Source: Gnetum montanum
Taxonomy: Eukaryota > Streptophyta > Gnetopsida > Gnetales > Gnetaceae
Length of the DNA: 64,000 nt
Reading direction: 5' to 3'
NCBI GenBank assembly: GCA_015680685.1
Contig: MNCI01004501.1
Coordinates: 1,256,854 to 1,320,853, forward strand
Part shown: positions 36,283-46,211 of the stretch, one piece after another
Position numbering within the stretch: the first letter of the stretch is position 1
Layout of the letters: each line of letters opens with the position of its first letter
The notes under the pieces: generated by a model
Told to the model about the DNA's origin: nothing
The model's database searches: none
The model's input: the letters and a program-made list of their open reading frames with translations, nothing else
Program-made: the position numbers and the translations under genes

Positions 36283-36375
36283 GTCTTTGCATGGTGTGGT
36301 TCCCACAAAATCACAAGAAAATGAACAAAATAAAATCATAACTATGTGGGAATTCAAAGCACACCCCTTAGACCA
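36283..36375 (+). other. Conserved post-integrase hairpin (element B copy 2)
   Basis: GTCTTTGCATGGTGTGG then TTCCCACA (36300-36307), A-rich loop, TGTGGGAA (36345-36352), TTCAAAGCACACCCCTTAGA. The inner stem is a perfect 8 bp. With copy 1 this is a direct duplication of roughly 110 bp, seen only in B. Confidence 0.7.
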
Positions 36376-37109
36376 CCTCTCACAGGCCACTAAAATGAGT
36401 TATGGGACTCACTCCATCCCCTCTAACTTAGTCCCATTTCAATTCCTTTCTCTCATGCTTATTGGAGTGGTGGTTTCCTGTGGGTGCACTTTGATCCTTG
36501 GTGGATGGATGAGGCTTCACCTTTTGCTGCGATGTCACTGTATGAGGTTGGTTTTGGGTCTAAACTTAGGAAAGGTCCTATAGAGTCAGTTAACCACAAC
36601 TTCACACGGGGTTTCACGTGACCAATGATTGGAATACCAATCCTCTCATCTCTTTCTTCACCCATTTCTCTCCATAACTCACCTCATTTCTTGACTTATC
36701 TTTTGAAAGTTTTTTGTGCATTCCATGTACTTCTAATGCCTTGGTGGGATCTCTTGGGTGGGGGTATTAACTTGCAAGCATCATTTCTTGACCCTGAGAT
36801 CCATGGACTCCATTGTTGAGGATATGCAAGGGCTACTAAGGCTACTGCCTACTATGTGGAGGACCCACTTGCATAATACTAGTCCCGCTTGTTAGACTTC
36901 CATCCTTTTGATTTCGTGGTTGATTGTTTTCATGGTCCCATCACTCAATGTCCTCTCTGCAAAGTTCTTTCTTACCATGTTTTCCTACCTTTGAATCTTT
37001 TTCTAGCTCCACTCTCCTTCCTCTTGTCCTCAGCTGTGTTCCAGGTCTCTCACGCTCTTCAACCGCCCCAATTTAGCATTTTAAATTCATCTTTTCAAGA
37101 TTTTTCTAG

Positions 37110-37225
37110 GTTGGTCAACACTGGTCAATGGGTGCGACCCCCTACGTATACGAGGCCCCGTATATGTAGCCCCCTGTGTATACACGGCCCCGTTGACACA
37201 GCACCCAACCCCTATATATATGGCC
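37110..37225 (+). promoter_or_regulatory. Internal U3-like promoter module of element B
   Basis: GGTCAACACTGGTCAATGGG followed by units with CGTATACGAGGCCCC, GTATACACGGCCCCGTTGAC, then CTATATATATGG (TATA-like at 37213-37220). The GTATAC/GGCCCC/GTTGAC vocabulary is that of B's own LTR U3 (28350-28450), but the module is not an LTR copy: the R/U5 part is absent. It lies about 430 bp before the aORF start. Confidence 0.6.
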
Positions 37226-37364
37226 ATTACGCTTTAGATTTTCATCATTTTGCAAACAAATTGGAGGGAGATTTTGCCATTTTTTCTGCCTAACTTCTTC
37301 CCAAGCACCTACATTCCATCATGTGTCTGCATCAACTAATCCTTTCCCTCTTAAGCATCCAAAG

Positions 37365-37650
37365 GTATGCTCTCAATCGTGGGGGGGTGAAGCCTATGTG
37401 TAATTAATTAATTAATTAATTAATTATTCAGTTAATTAAGACTTCGCATCTCTAAGGGAAGAAATGAAAATAACCATTTAAACTTCAACTCATCCCTTGT
37501 TGTTTTTGGCTCTAACCCATGAATTAACACTTTGGGGGATTTAATGGAATGCCCGTGCCAACAAAATAACTTAGTTGAACTGAGAAGGTGTATAAGGACC
37601 ATTTTGAGCTACTTATGCATAGTTGAATGGATGGTTATGTTTGACTGCAG
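37365..37650 (+). other. Putative 5' leader intron of the element B aORF
   Basis: Donor AAAG|GTATGC at 37365 and acceptor TTTGACTGCAG| ending at 37650, directly before the ATG at 37651. 286 bp. Positions correspond to donor and acceptor in A. Contains a (TTAA)n run at 37402-37427 and a PPT-like G-run at 37374-37390. Inference from splice consensus and conservation in two copies. Confidence 0.45.
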
Positions 37651-40505
37651 ATGGCACCCAAACCAAGGCATCCAAGGGACGAAGGACCATCACAATCGAG
37701 GGACAAGCGTCCACGAACGGGAAGAGGATGAGACATGCAGCAACCAGAGCATGTAGAGGGCTCTCATGAAACTGGCCCCCTCTGCAAAGGACCTAATGTG
37801 GAATCTATCCATCAGATTCCCAAAGAGGAGATTCCCAACAAGCAATTGCAAGGGGATGAAACTCCAGAGATAGCACCGCGGCTTGAGGTCACCTTGACCC
37901 AAGCATGTCTTGATGCTATCAAGCCACAAGAAGTGCAACAGATGGTCCTACAAGAGCTAAAATTTGGACCATTTCTCGAGAATGCACCAGAAGATGTAAG
38001 GCTTCAACTACAAAACTCTCCTATGTGGCCAATTATCACAACCAGTGGTGAATGGTACCTAGGGGAGACCTATCTCTTTTGGACAAATCGGCAACCAGGG
38101 TCCAGGGTAAGAATCAAAGACATCTATGTCTCTTACTTTGCGGAGGCAATAGCGCAAGCTTTGGGGTTGCCAGAGACCAGAGCAGATGTGCCAAAGATCC
38201 TGAAACAAGTAGACCCTAAGGTAAAAGGGGAGTGGATTAGGCGGTGCTATGGGGTAGATCGTAAGGAGTTCGACAATCTAACCACCGCAAGAGGGTGTAT
38301 TCAAAGATCGCATCTTACCACCTAAACCCAACGCTGAGACCCAACAAAATCATGGCCTTCTTCGCTTGTGCATGTGCTTCCCTAAGTGGAAAATTTTCAA
38401 TGACTCTTCCATAGTTGATATTCTTGGAAATTGAAAAGAGGTTTGCTGAAAGTGAACGTGGAAGATGAGCTCTCCCCTTCCTCTTCCTAATAAGAAATTT
38501 GTGCAAACGGGCAGGGATAGTACACTATGCCAATGATATACTCCAACATGCCCCAATTGCCTCATGCTGCAAAATGATGAAGGATAGGACTCCTACCACT
38601 ACACAAACGGAGGAAGAGCAGCAACCATCTCCACCACTTGCACAAAAAAAGAGGTCAGGTTTGCAAACTATTGCAGAACACATTTGCGAAATCTTACAAT
38701 CACTCTTGAGCCAGCAAGAGCAATTTGGAGGGACTGGTGGAGGAGAAGACCCTTCAGTCTATCACCCTACAATGAGCCACCTGGAGCAAGTGGCTTGATC
38801 AGTTAGTTTGCTAGAAAGAGCAGGGCCAATGTTCTTTGCCGCTTGAATGCAAGTGCCAGCAAGAACAGATCCTAGCATCCAAGAGGTAATGGTATCAACT
38901 CAACAGCTATTCCCTAAAATTTCAGGGAATGCCGCTACCTTCTTGATATGCTTGGAAGATGGCAAGGGGGCAATAGTCTTGGTGATGCAACACCAAGGAC
39001 AAGATATTACGGCCGAAGTGGTTGCTAATGCAATTGCTACGGTTCTCACTGCATCGGCGGTGCCTGTACTAGATGTACATGGGCTTCAAGATGTACAGGC
39101 ATCCACCAAAACTTCATGTAGCAAGATTGATGCAACATAACACGAAGAACTGTTGGACCAACTAGTGGGAATCAAGAAACCACTTTCGGATGTCTTTGAC
39201 CTTCCAAATAACATCACTACAACCCAGTTGGAGCTACTTTCGGCAAGGGGGAATAGCCTCATTTTGGAAGGGCAACTTGAAGCTGCTCAATCCACTTGTC
39301 AATTCTTGGCAACAGAAGTCGCCTAGTTAAGAACCCAACTTACCAATCTAGCTTTCCTCAACCATGAGCTCACTAGCGATGAAGCTTTTCAATAGCTTCA
39401 GGTTAAACTTCAGATAGTTGAGGATGAGTGAGAGTTGGAGATCTTTGATAAGTCCTTGGCAGATGCTTAGACATATCATTTAGACAAGGACTTGACAGAG
39501 GTTCACTAAGAGAATGTCAGGTTGACCATGAAGGTCCATCGCCTATGTAATGTTGGTGCTAAAAATGAGCACATGAAAAATTTTATTCACCAATAGCAGG
39601 AAGAGCTAGCCAGGATGAGTGCTAATGTAAGAAGGTTGGCTGCTGAGAATCTAACTCTATCCATGGAGGAAGTTTGAACTTTGCAACAGAAATCTACCAT
39701 TGAAATCACTGCTTGGAAGAACGAGGCTCTGAAATTTGAAAGAGTCAAGAAGCATTACAGGGACCAAGTGGGCTTGCAAAAGGAAGTGAATAAGAAAAAA
39801 ATTCAAGTTGCAAAGGCTAAGCTGAACTAAGCACTCCAGCAGCTCTGAGAAGGAGGCGAGGTATGGCAACCTATCTTTGATGGGTTGAATGCCTACAATC
39901 AAGCTGAAATCTACCTCAAGGAACTACAGATTGAGGAAATGACAGATTATATGGAGCTTTCCAACCTTTGCTATGAAAACCTAGCTATGCTCACAGTCGA
40001 GAGACCACTGTCTGATTTGGAGAAGAAAGTGGCCATCTCATATTCTTTATACGAGAGCGAGTTCTAAGCGCACAAGACAACAAAGCAGAAATTGGAAATA
40101 GAAAATGTAGAACTCGAGGTTCTCTGCATGAGTTTTGAAGGACAACGTGTAGTTGCAAAGAACTTGTCCCATCAAATGAATGACTACCAGCAATTGCAGA
40201 TATCAATCCGAGTGTTTGACATCGAATGGATACAGTTTGCAGCCTAGTTCGTCAACTTGAAGGAACTCTTCCCAGCATTGCCATGCCCTTGGGAGGTTCC
40301 AGTTCCAACACACATTGGTGAAGTTTCTTGGACAATGAAAAATCCTAGAAGCAAAAAGAAAAAAATGAGGGCCCTTCTAGAGGCTTTCCAATTACCTCCA
40401 TAAGTTGCAGCTACTGCAGGATAGCCATCATTCATGCCACTGCTGCTGCATGGGCCAGAGGCTAGTGAAGGTCCATCGAAACCACCACCACCAGGGATGG
40501 TGTGA
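37651..40505 (+). pseudogene. Element B post-integrase ORF (aORF), about 950 codons, decayed
   Basis: The start at 37651 (MAPKPRHP) follows an AG acceptor; codon 27 is TGA, probably from CGA. The 37735-38325 segment is open. The N-terminal globular part (aa about 70-220) has NSPMWPIITTSGEWY and RCYGVDRKEF. After a frameshift near 38300 come LRPNKIMAFFACACASLSGK and LPFLFLIRNLCKRAG (aa about 230-290). A low-complexity linker follows (about 38580-38790), then a long charged helical, coiled-coil-like part (about 39140-40230) including EVWQPIFDGLNAYNQAEIYL, and a C-terminal VNLKELFPALPCPWEVPVP block. It ends PPPGMV plus TGA. The same length and blocks occur in A (2465-5306). No signal peptide or membrane segment is seen, so it does not look like an envelope protein. 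The LPFxFLIxxLCxRAG block resembles, from memory, the putative plant transposon protein domain of Athila-like elements. Function unknown. Confidence 0.82.
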
Positions 40506-40737
40506 TCTTCTCCAGTAATTTTTTCATCTTTCTACACATCAGAGAATCTAGGATCAGCAAGGTGTTCAATTTTGTCTCTAAACACCACCATTTTTGTAAT
40601 TTTTCCTTCTCTGTATACTCAGGCACTTGGCATGTCAATAAAGTTGGTGTTGTTTCATGTGTGTGTCAAGTCATTTGGGTTGTAAATAAAAGTCCATACC
40701 TTTCAAATTGTAAGAGAAACTCGAGGAAAAGTTTTTA
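40506..40737 (+). other. Element B sequence between aORF and polypurine tract
   Basis: T-rich, no gene. It ends with GTAAGAGAAACTCGAGGAAA, which recurs before the LTR at 45272 (GTAAGAAACTTGAGGAC). Confidence 0.6.
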
Positions 40738-40753
40738 CTCAGTCGTGGGGGTA
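40738..40753 (+). other. Element B polypurine tract
   Basis: CTCAGTCGTGGGGGTA directly before the LTR start TGATGAAG. Confidence 0.8.
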
Positions 40754-41504
40754 TGATGAAGTGCTAAATGGTCGATGTGTTTACTAGGTCGTGTATACAA
40801 GACCCTGTATATGTCATCGCGTCAACGTGGCCCCGTCGACGCAGCCCTGTTTACACGATGTCTATTTCGACCTATAAATAAGTGGGCTCCTGCCACTCTT
40901 AGGTACCTTTTTGTCAATTTTCACGAAGCTCTTGCAGTTTTTTTCCACGAGAGTTAGAATATTTTCCAAGTGCCCGCAGTAGGTGTAAGAAAGGTGTCTA
41001 GCTCTTTATTTGAGCACTGATGTATCTAAGCCCATTGGCATGAACAGTAATAAAGACAAGCTTTTCAATCATTCCTTGCAGCAATTGAGCTTAGTCATTT
41101 AATGCATTTAATAGTTTAATATTTCTATGCTTTAATAGTTCCTTAAGTTTCTATTGTTATTACTTTAATTGCTACCGCTCATTTATAGTTCGTAGGAACC
41201 ATAAGTACGACCATCTTGAACATAAACCCAATGCTTGGCAACCCAGTGACGCTTAACATCTAGTAACCCAGTAGTGGTTAGGGGATGCTTAGGATGTGCA
41301 TGGAAGATGGGATCAGATACTTAGGCTAGGAAGAGTTAGGATATAGATTAAGCTAATTATAGATTACATAATATTTCAATCCTTACTTTCCATTACAAGA
41401 ATTAGATACTAGAAGATAAAGTAAAAAGCCATAAAAATCAGTTGCCTCAATCTCACTTAACCATCGCCACTAGAACATCACAAGTGAGGTTGGGAAGATA
41501 ACAA
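40754..41504 (+). repeat. Element B 3' LTR, truncated
   Basis: Aligns with 28333 to about 29085 of the 5' LTR; TATAAATA at 40873-40880. Homology stops in GGGAAGATAACAAC, and the sequence passes directly into gag of another element at 41504. The last 140 bp or so of the LTR are missing. Confidence 0.88.
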
Positions 41505-42460
41505 CTTATGCCCAAGGGAGACTATCAGAACTTAGATCCCATGAAATTCATCGCTTGTTGGAACAAGTAGCCAAAGAATAAGGGGAGCTACGAAAAAGGG
41601 AAAGTGTGGAAGAATATAACCGTGATCCCTCTCTTCGAAAGAAGGAAGTGAGATTTTGCGTTGAAGAGGATGAGTCACCACTCGAAGAGTTGGTGAACAA
41701 GAAAACCTTGCCACTTCATAAACTAACAACTGAAGTAGTGGCTAGGGTAGATGAAGTATGGAGCTCCTTAGACAGTAAAATTGAAACTTTCCTAAAGATT
41801 GTAGAAGAGTCTAAGGAGGAACGAAGTAGTGACAAGAACAAGACAAAGCAGAGAGATTTAGGCCCTGCACATGATAAGGGTAAGGGGAAAATAACTATCT
41901 CTGATGACGTTGTGGAAGTAGACATAGATGATGACGATGGATGTAAGATCTGCCAATATGACCATCCTAAGGGATGTTGTCCAATCATCTCACATTTACA
42001 AGAATCTAGGGTGTATGCACTCAACCTAAGACTCAATAGACAGTAGACACCCCATAGGTTACCTTATCCTCAAGGTAACCCAAGACAGTTCCACAAACCA
42101 TTGACATACTATCCAAGTGGAACTCCACCACAACCCATCAAACAACATCAATAGTGGCAATACCCATAGTCATGGGGGATGCCACCACCAAAACATCAGT
42201 ACCCTTACTAGTAGCCAGACCCATATGGATATTACATGCAGCAGTCGATTTCTCTAAGTGACTCCATGGGTCACACAACTCCCCAACCTCACTACCAAGT
42301 TTTGGAGTACTTTAGAAGGACTCCTTCTCCAGCAGATGCTCCATACCCATACCATCCTCCTAATCCGTCCACACCTCTTCCACCGGTAGTTCCCACAATA
42401 CCTCCTACTCCAACAATGCAAGGGAAACTCCCCACTCAACCGTAGCAATGTAATGCTATG
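41504..42460 (+). pseudogene. gag: Element C gag C-terminal part, decayed
   Basis: Starts mid-gag (LRSHEIHRLLEQVAKE region; one stop where E has Glu). 41606-42046 is open with LDSKIETFLKIVEESKEERS, an acidic stretch and the short zinc knuckle CKICQYDHPKGCC with all ligands (about 41946-41984). The Pro/Gln-rich tail (42236-42445) carries PPPTP-like runs and ends before the N gap. Confidence 0.82.
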
Positions 42461-42629
42461 AGAGCTATAAACATTCAACCCGCTACTGGTTCTGACAACT
42501 GTAAAAAGGGAAGACCTTTCTTCAGAACCAAAAGCCCAAACAAGCTCTCACAACAACAAGTCGTTGAGTCTGTGATCACTCCAACACACAAGGCTTCGGA
42601 GCTCCCTTCAGTCCAACATCAGAGCTCAA

Positions 42630-42722
42630 NNNNNNNNNNNNNNNNNNNNNNNNNNNNNNNNNNNNNNNNNNNNNNNNNNNNNNNNNNNNNNNNNNNNNNN
42701 NNNNNNNNNNNNNNNNNNNNNN
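42630..42722. other. Assembly gap, 93 Ns
   Basis: Run of N. By comparison with B (31800-32200), the protease active-site region should lie here, so the true missing length is probably several hundred bases. Confidence 0.95.
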
Positions 42723-43040
42723 GAAGTTAACAACAACGAAGGGGACTTCCCAATTATAATGGGAAGGGCATGGCTGACTACAGTAGACGCATGCCTAGGA
42801 ATTCATGATCTTTCCTTGGAAATCTCTAAGGTAAAAATTTATGGAAAGATAGAGAAGAGGAAAGTTCCATGCATCACATACAGTGATTCATCAGGTGATG
42901 ACATGGAGGAATGCATAGCATCTCCTCCATGCAACAGGTGTGCCCTTGAAACTGTGAGACAAACATGTCTATATATAGCAACCACACAACAAGTAGTAGA
43001 CACCCCGTGGTTGATAGCTAGTCGAAAAAGCAACTGATAA
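42723..43040 (+). pseudogene. pol: Element C protease C-terminal fragment
   Basis: MGRAWLTTVDACLGIHDLSL (42759 onward) matches the MGRAWLS-type end of protease in B, followed by IEKRKVPCITYSD and CLYIATTQQ. It stops at about 43036. Confidence 0.72.
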
Positions 43041-43269
43041 ATATGATGGACCAAACTAAGGAAACAACCCATACCAACAATCAAGGCATAGATACATTGG
43101 AATATGAGTGTCGCCGACTTCCACCCCTTAATCTAAGAACATCAGTTGGAAGAAGTTGGACACTTCTTAGAAATTCAAATAGGTTCTCATTATTTTGAAT
43201 CTCTCCCTTTCCATTCAGTCATGGGAGAGATGGCCACCTATGCTAATCATTTAGGGCCCTCAGTTCTTT

Positions 43270-43470
43270 TTAAGTTTTTGTTTTACAAGTTTTTTTTACA
43301 TATTTTTGTTTTACACATTTTTTTCTTACACATTTTTGTTATACAAGTTTTTGTTTTACAGGTTTTTGTTTTACACATTTTTGTTTTACATGTTTTTGTT
43401 TTACACATTTTTGTTTTACACTTTTTTGTTTTACAAATTTTTGTCTTACACATTTTTGTTTTACAAATTT
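43270..43470 (+). repeat. 15-bp minisatellite, about 13 copies
   Basis: Units of TTTGTTTTACACATT with small variants (ACAAGTT, ACATGTT, ACAAATT). B (35615) and D (58700) have only one or two such units at this site. Confidence 0.85.
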
Positions 43471-43952
43471 CTTTAAATTTTCTTGTTTTTGTTTTACATG
43501 ATCATTATACTTTTTCATTTTGTGTGTGTGTGTGTGTGATCCACCTTGTAAGTTTGTCATCCAATTAGTGTTCTTCATGATGGTATGAATTGTTTTTCAT
43601 ATTGATTGCTAATGTTTGATTTTTTACCCTTAAGTCACGACATTGATACTAAGGTATGTTTCTCTTGATATGGCAGGCAATGAGTTCACTTCATCCATTC
43701 ATCCACCAGTTCTATGGTCTCTCTTGGCTTGGAAATGTATAGTCCTTCAATAATAAGAACCATTAACGAATCAGTGAATAGGCATTTTTCAATCTAAGGA
43801 AGGACTCAAGGATTGAAAAGGGTATGAGTTCAAGGGAACTTGATGCATTTTTGTTGGCCATTCTCTTGGGTTCTTGGATGTCTTCTTCTTGATTTTTCTT
43901 ACCGTTTCGATGTTACCCAATCATAGGGAAGCTGAGTAAATAAAAATAACAA

Positions 43953-44030
43953 AGTCTTTGCATGGTGTGGTTCTCACGTATAAACACAAAAAATAAAAAA
44001 AAGTAAGAATTCAAAGCACACCCCTTAGAT
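43953..44030 (+). other. Conserved post-integrase hairpin (element C copy)
   Basis: GTCTTTGCATGGTGTGG, TTCTCAC, A-rich loop, GTAAGAA, TTCAAAGCACACCCCTTAGA. The stem has one mismatch. Confidence 0.6.
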
Positions 44031-45255
44031 GAAATAATCATTAGGGCTACAAGCATTGGTTATGGAACTCAAAATAAAAATGTTCCTTCTAACTATGGCC
44101 CTCCTCACTTCCCATTCTCTCCTCCTTGTTTCATCGGAATGGTGGTGACTCTTGGGTGAAGGCATTCTTGTTAGTTCAAGAGGATGGATTGGGTAAATGC
44201 ATTAATGCAGAGTCATTGAAAGTGGTTTTTTTTAGGCCAGACTTGGAATGAGATCTGCTAAGTCACATTAATCATGAACTACATAAGGGACTGTACACCA
44301 CCTTGTTCTTGGGACTCCATTCCATTCTCTTCTCTCCACCCTTCTCTCCATTGTTCACCTCATTAACGATTGTATCATTAGTGTATATATTTGGTTGATG
44401 CATTGTTTTCTTTTTGGTAAATTCTTACGGTTAATACTTTAACTCTTGTTCCAAATGACATTCCCAGAGCCTACGAACTCTTTGAATGTGGGTTTGTTAG
44501 GGCATTAAGGGCATGATCCAGCTTTGGGGAGGACCTACTAACATTCCTCTTTGGTGCACTAGTTAAATTCCTTTCCCTAACATTTTTGTAATCTATTTTA
44601 CTTTTTTCATTTCCATCTTGACATACATCTTATTGATGCTATAGTTGTCTCTTTTTCTTCATCTTTATTATTCTTTTTCTTTCTCCATTCTATCGCTACC
44701 AGAGGTTCACGATTAGTCATGGGGGTACAGGGCCCAATTTTTTTGATTTTCTCCTAACCACTACACCTTCGGTAGTCACCACTATTATATCTCTAGATCC
44801 GCAATCATCCATATCACAACCTAGCCAATGGATCTTTCACCGAAGCAAGGTATCAACTACATTGAAATTCATTTACCCTTGTTAATACAAGACTATGTTG
44901 TGTGTGCAAATGGAAATCATACAACAACGGATTGGATCTGGGAGGAACACTTGGAATAGAGTAGTGCCAAAGCATCTATGTAAGGAGCAAGATTGATAGT
45001 GTGCTTATGAATAGACAATGAAAGGGGCAATCTTGGTGTTGGCATTAGCAACACTTCTTTCTCCCTCTCTTTCTCAACTACTAAATAAGGTCTGATGTCA
45101 ATGTAATAAGGTGTTCACTCTTGTTGTCATGAACACCAATTTTGTCATGTCTTGTAATGATGATCTGTTCATATGTCATCCCATTAGTTTTATTTTGAGT
45201 TAATAATCCCATACCTTCCTGATATTATTGTAAGAAACTTGAGGACAATTTTTCA

Positions 45256-45271
45256 TTTAGTCATAGGGGTA
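45256..45271 (+). other. Polypurine tract before the shared LTR
   Basis: TTTAGTCATAGGGGTA immediately before TGATGAGAC. Confidence 0.75.
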
Positions 45272-46065
45272 TGATGAGACGTGATATTGCATCGTCCCCC
45301 ACGATATCGCTTACGCGATATTGCAGTGCACCGTAAAATCTATAAATAAGAGGTGGCTCCCCCTTCTTTTCCATCCTAGGCTTAGACTGTAGTGAAACTC
45401 TGGTAGTTTGATCCCTCCAGAGATAGAATATTTTCCATGTGCCCGCAGTAGGAACTCCAAAGTGAACGAATCTTTATTCGAGAAGATATTGTACCTGAAC
45501 ACATATTTTTGTATAGAAATAAAGACGAACTTCTTGGATAAACCTTGCAGTGCATGGAATAGGCTAAATAGGACTTTTATTTATTATTATTTACTATTTA
45601 TCAATTACATGCTTTATTAGGAATTAAATCTCTCTCAACCCTTCTCTCCTAGTTAAGTGCCTCAGTACGACCACTTCGAGCACGTGCGTTACGCGTGGTG
45701 ATCCCAGCAATGATTAGCGTTTGGTAGCTACGGTTGCATTGGTTCAGGGTGTGAATGGTAAGTGGGAATGAATGCTGACACTAGGTTAATTAAGGATTAG
45801 TTATTTAGTTTAAGTTAGTTAATTAGTTCTTCAACCCTTCATCTCACTAGCATAGGAGATAAAATAGAAAAGCTATAAAAATCATATACCTCGGACTTAC
45901 TTAACCATACCATGAAAAATACAAGTAAGTCTGGGAAGACAACGAATGATTAACCTTAAGTGTTCCATGAGGCATGTAGGCACTTAGTCTACGGAGTTTG
46001 ATCGGATCACGCATGTTATGCTCATATTCGTATGGTTGAGTGTAGGGGTACCTGGCCACTCATCA
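45272..46065 (+). repeat. LTR shared by C (upstream) and E (downstream)
   Basis: 794 bp, TGATGAGACG to CCACTCATCA; TATAAATA at 45341-45348. U3 has three GATAT(C/T) palindrome units. A polypurine tract lies on its left and a primer site on its right, so it serves as a 3' LTR for C and a 5' LTR for E. Closely related to 48775-49601. Confidence 0.9.
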
Positions 46066-46066
46066 T

Positions 46067-46085
46067 TGGTGCCATTGGTGGGGAC
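46067..46085 (+). other. Element E primer-binding site (tRNA-Asp type)
   Basis: TGGTGCCATTGGTGGGGAC, the best match here to the expected TGGCGCCGTTGCCGGGGAC. Confidence 0.8.
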
Positions 46086-46211
46086 TAAGTGTTTGTGCGC
46101 TAAATAGAACATAGGATATTACTCACATCGTTGGAAGCTTAAAAGAACCTTAGGGTTAATTAAATGAAAAATTTATATAACGGTTAATCAGCATACCGAT
46201 AATACATCATA

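Larger units (their letters stand above)
35553..37109 (+). other. Element B 3' noncoding region
   Basis: No supported gene; open stretches such as 36032-36583 and 36889-37293 are not conserved as protein in A, D or G. Contains the PPT-like CAGTCATGGGGGAGA (35553-35567), two hairpin copies (36180-36375) and a block at 36800-36880 conserved in G, A and D. Confidence 0.7.
28333..41504 (+). mobile_element. Element B: Ty3/gypsy (Athila/Tat-like) retrotransposon with aORF; 3' LTR truncated
   Basis: About 13.2 kb on the plus strand: 5' LTR, primer site, gag, protease, RT, RNase H, integrase, 2-kb noncoding region with a duplicated hairpin, internal promoter module, putative intron, aORF, polypurine tract, 3' LTR (cut at 41504). 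The 5' flank is CTTTT; the 3' flank is lost, so no target duplication can be checked. By eye the two LTRs are about 95 percent identical, making B younger than A. It is the best template for the family in this window but has many stops. Confidence 0.92.
43041..45255 (+). other. Element C: pol deletion junction and 3' noncoding region
   Basis: From 43041 to about 43190 the sequence passes from the protease linker to the post-integrase region, so RT, RNase H and integrase are absent. It then holds the PPT-like CAGTCATGGGAGAGA (43216-43230), a 15-bp minisatellite (43270-43470), a TG run (43520-43538), the hairpin (43953-44030) and a second PPT-like tract TTAGTCATGGGGGTA (44713-44727). The 43146-43568 open stretch is only the minisatellite read through. 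Confidence 0.75.

Noticed and set aside
36032-36583. 183-codon open frame in element B
   Set aside because: It lies in the noncoding post-integrase region over the two hairpins; the equivalent region of A, C, D and G has no such frame.
36889-37293. 134-codon open frame overlapping the internal promoter module
   Set aside because: Not conserved as protein in A or D; what is conserved there is the promoter-like units and TATA box.
37402-37427. (TTAA)n run as an origin or transposon target
   Set aside because: Plain microsatellite within the leader intron; no terminal inverted repeats or transposase nearby.
37651-40505. aORF as an envelope gene
   Set aside because: No signal peptide, no membrane segment and no furin-like site visible; the protein is soluble-looking with a long coiled coil.
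43146-43568. 140-codon open frame with repeated FVLHIFVLQ segments, looking like a membrane protein
   Set aside because: It is the 15-bp minisatellite read through; B and D do not conserve it and its neighbours are noncoding.
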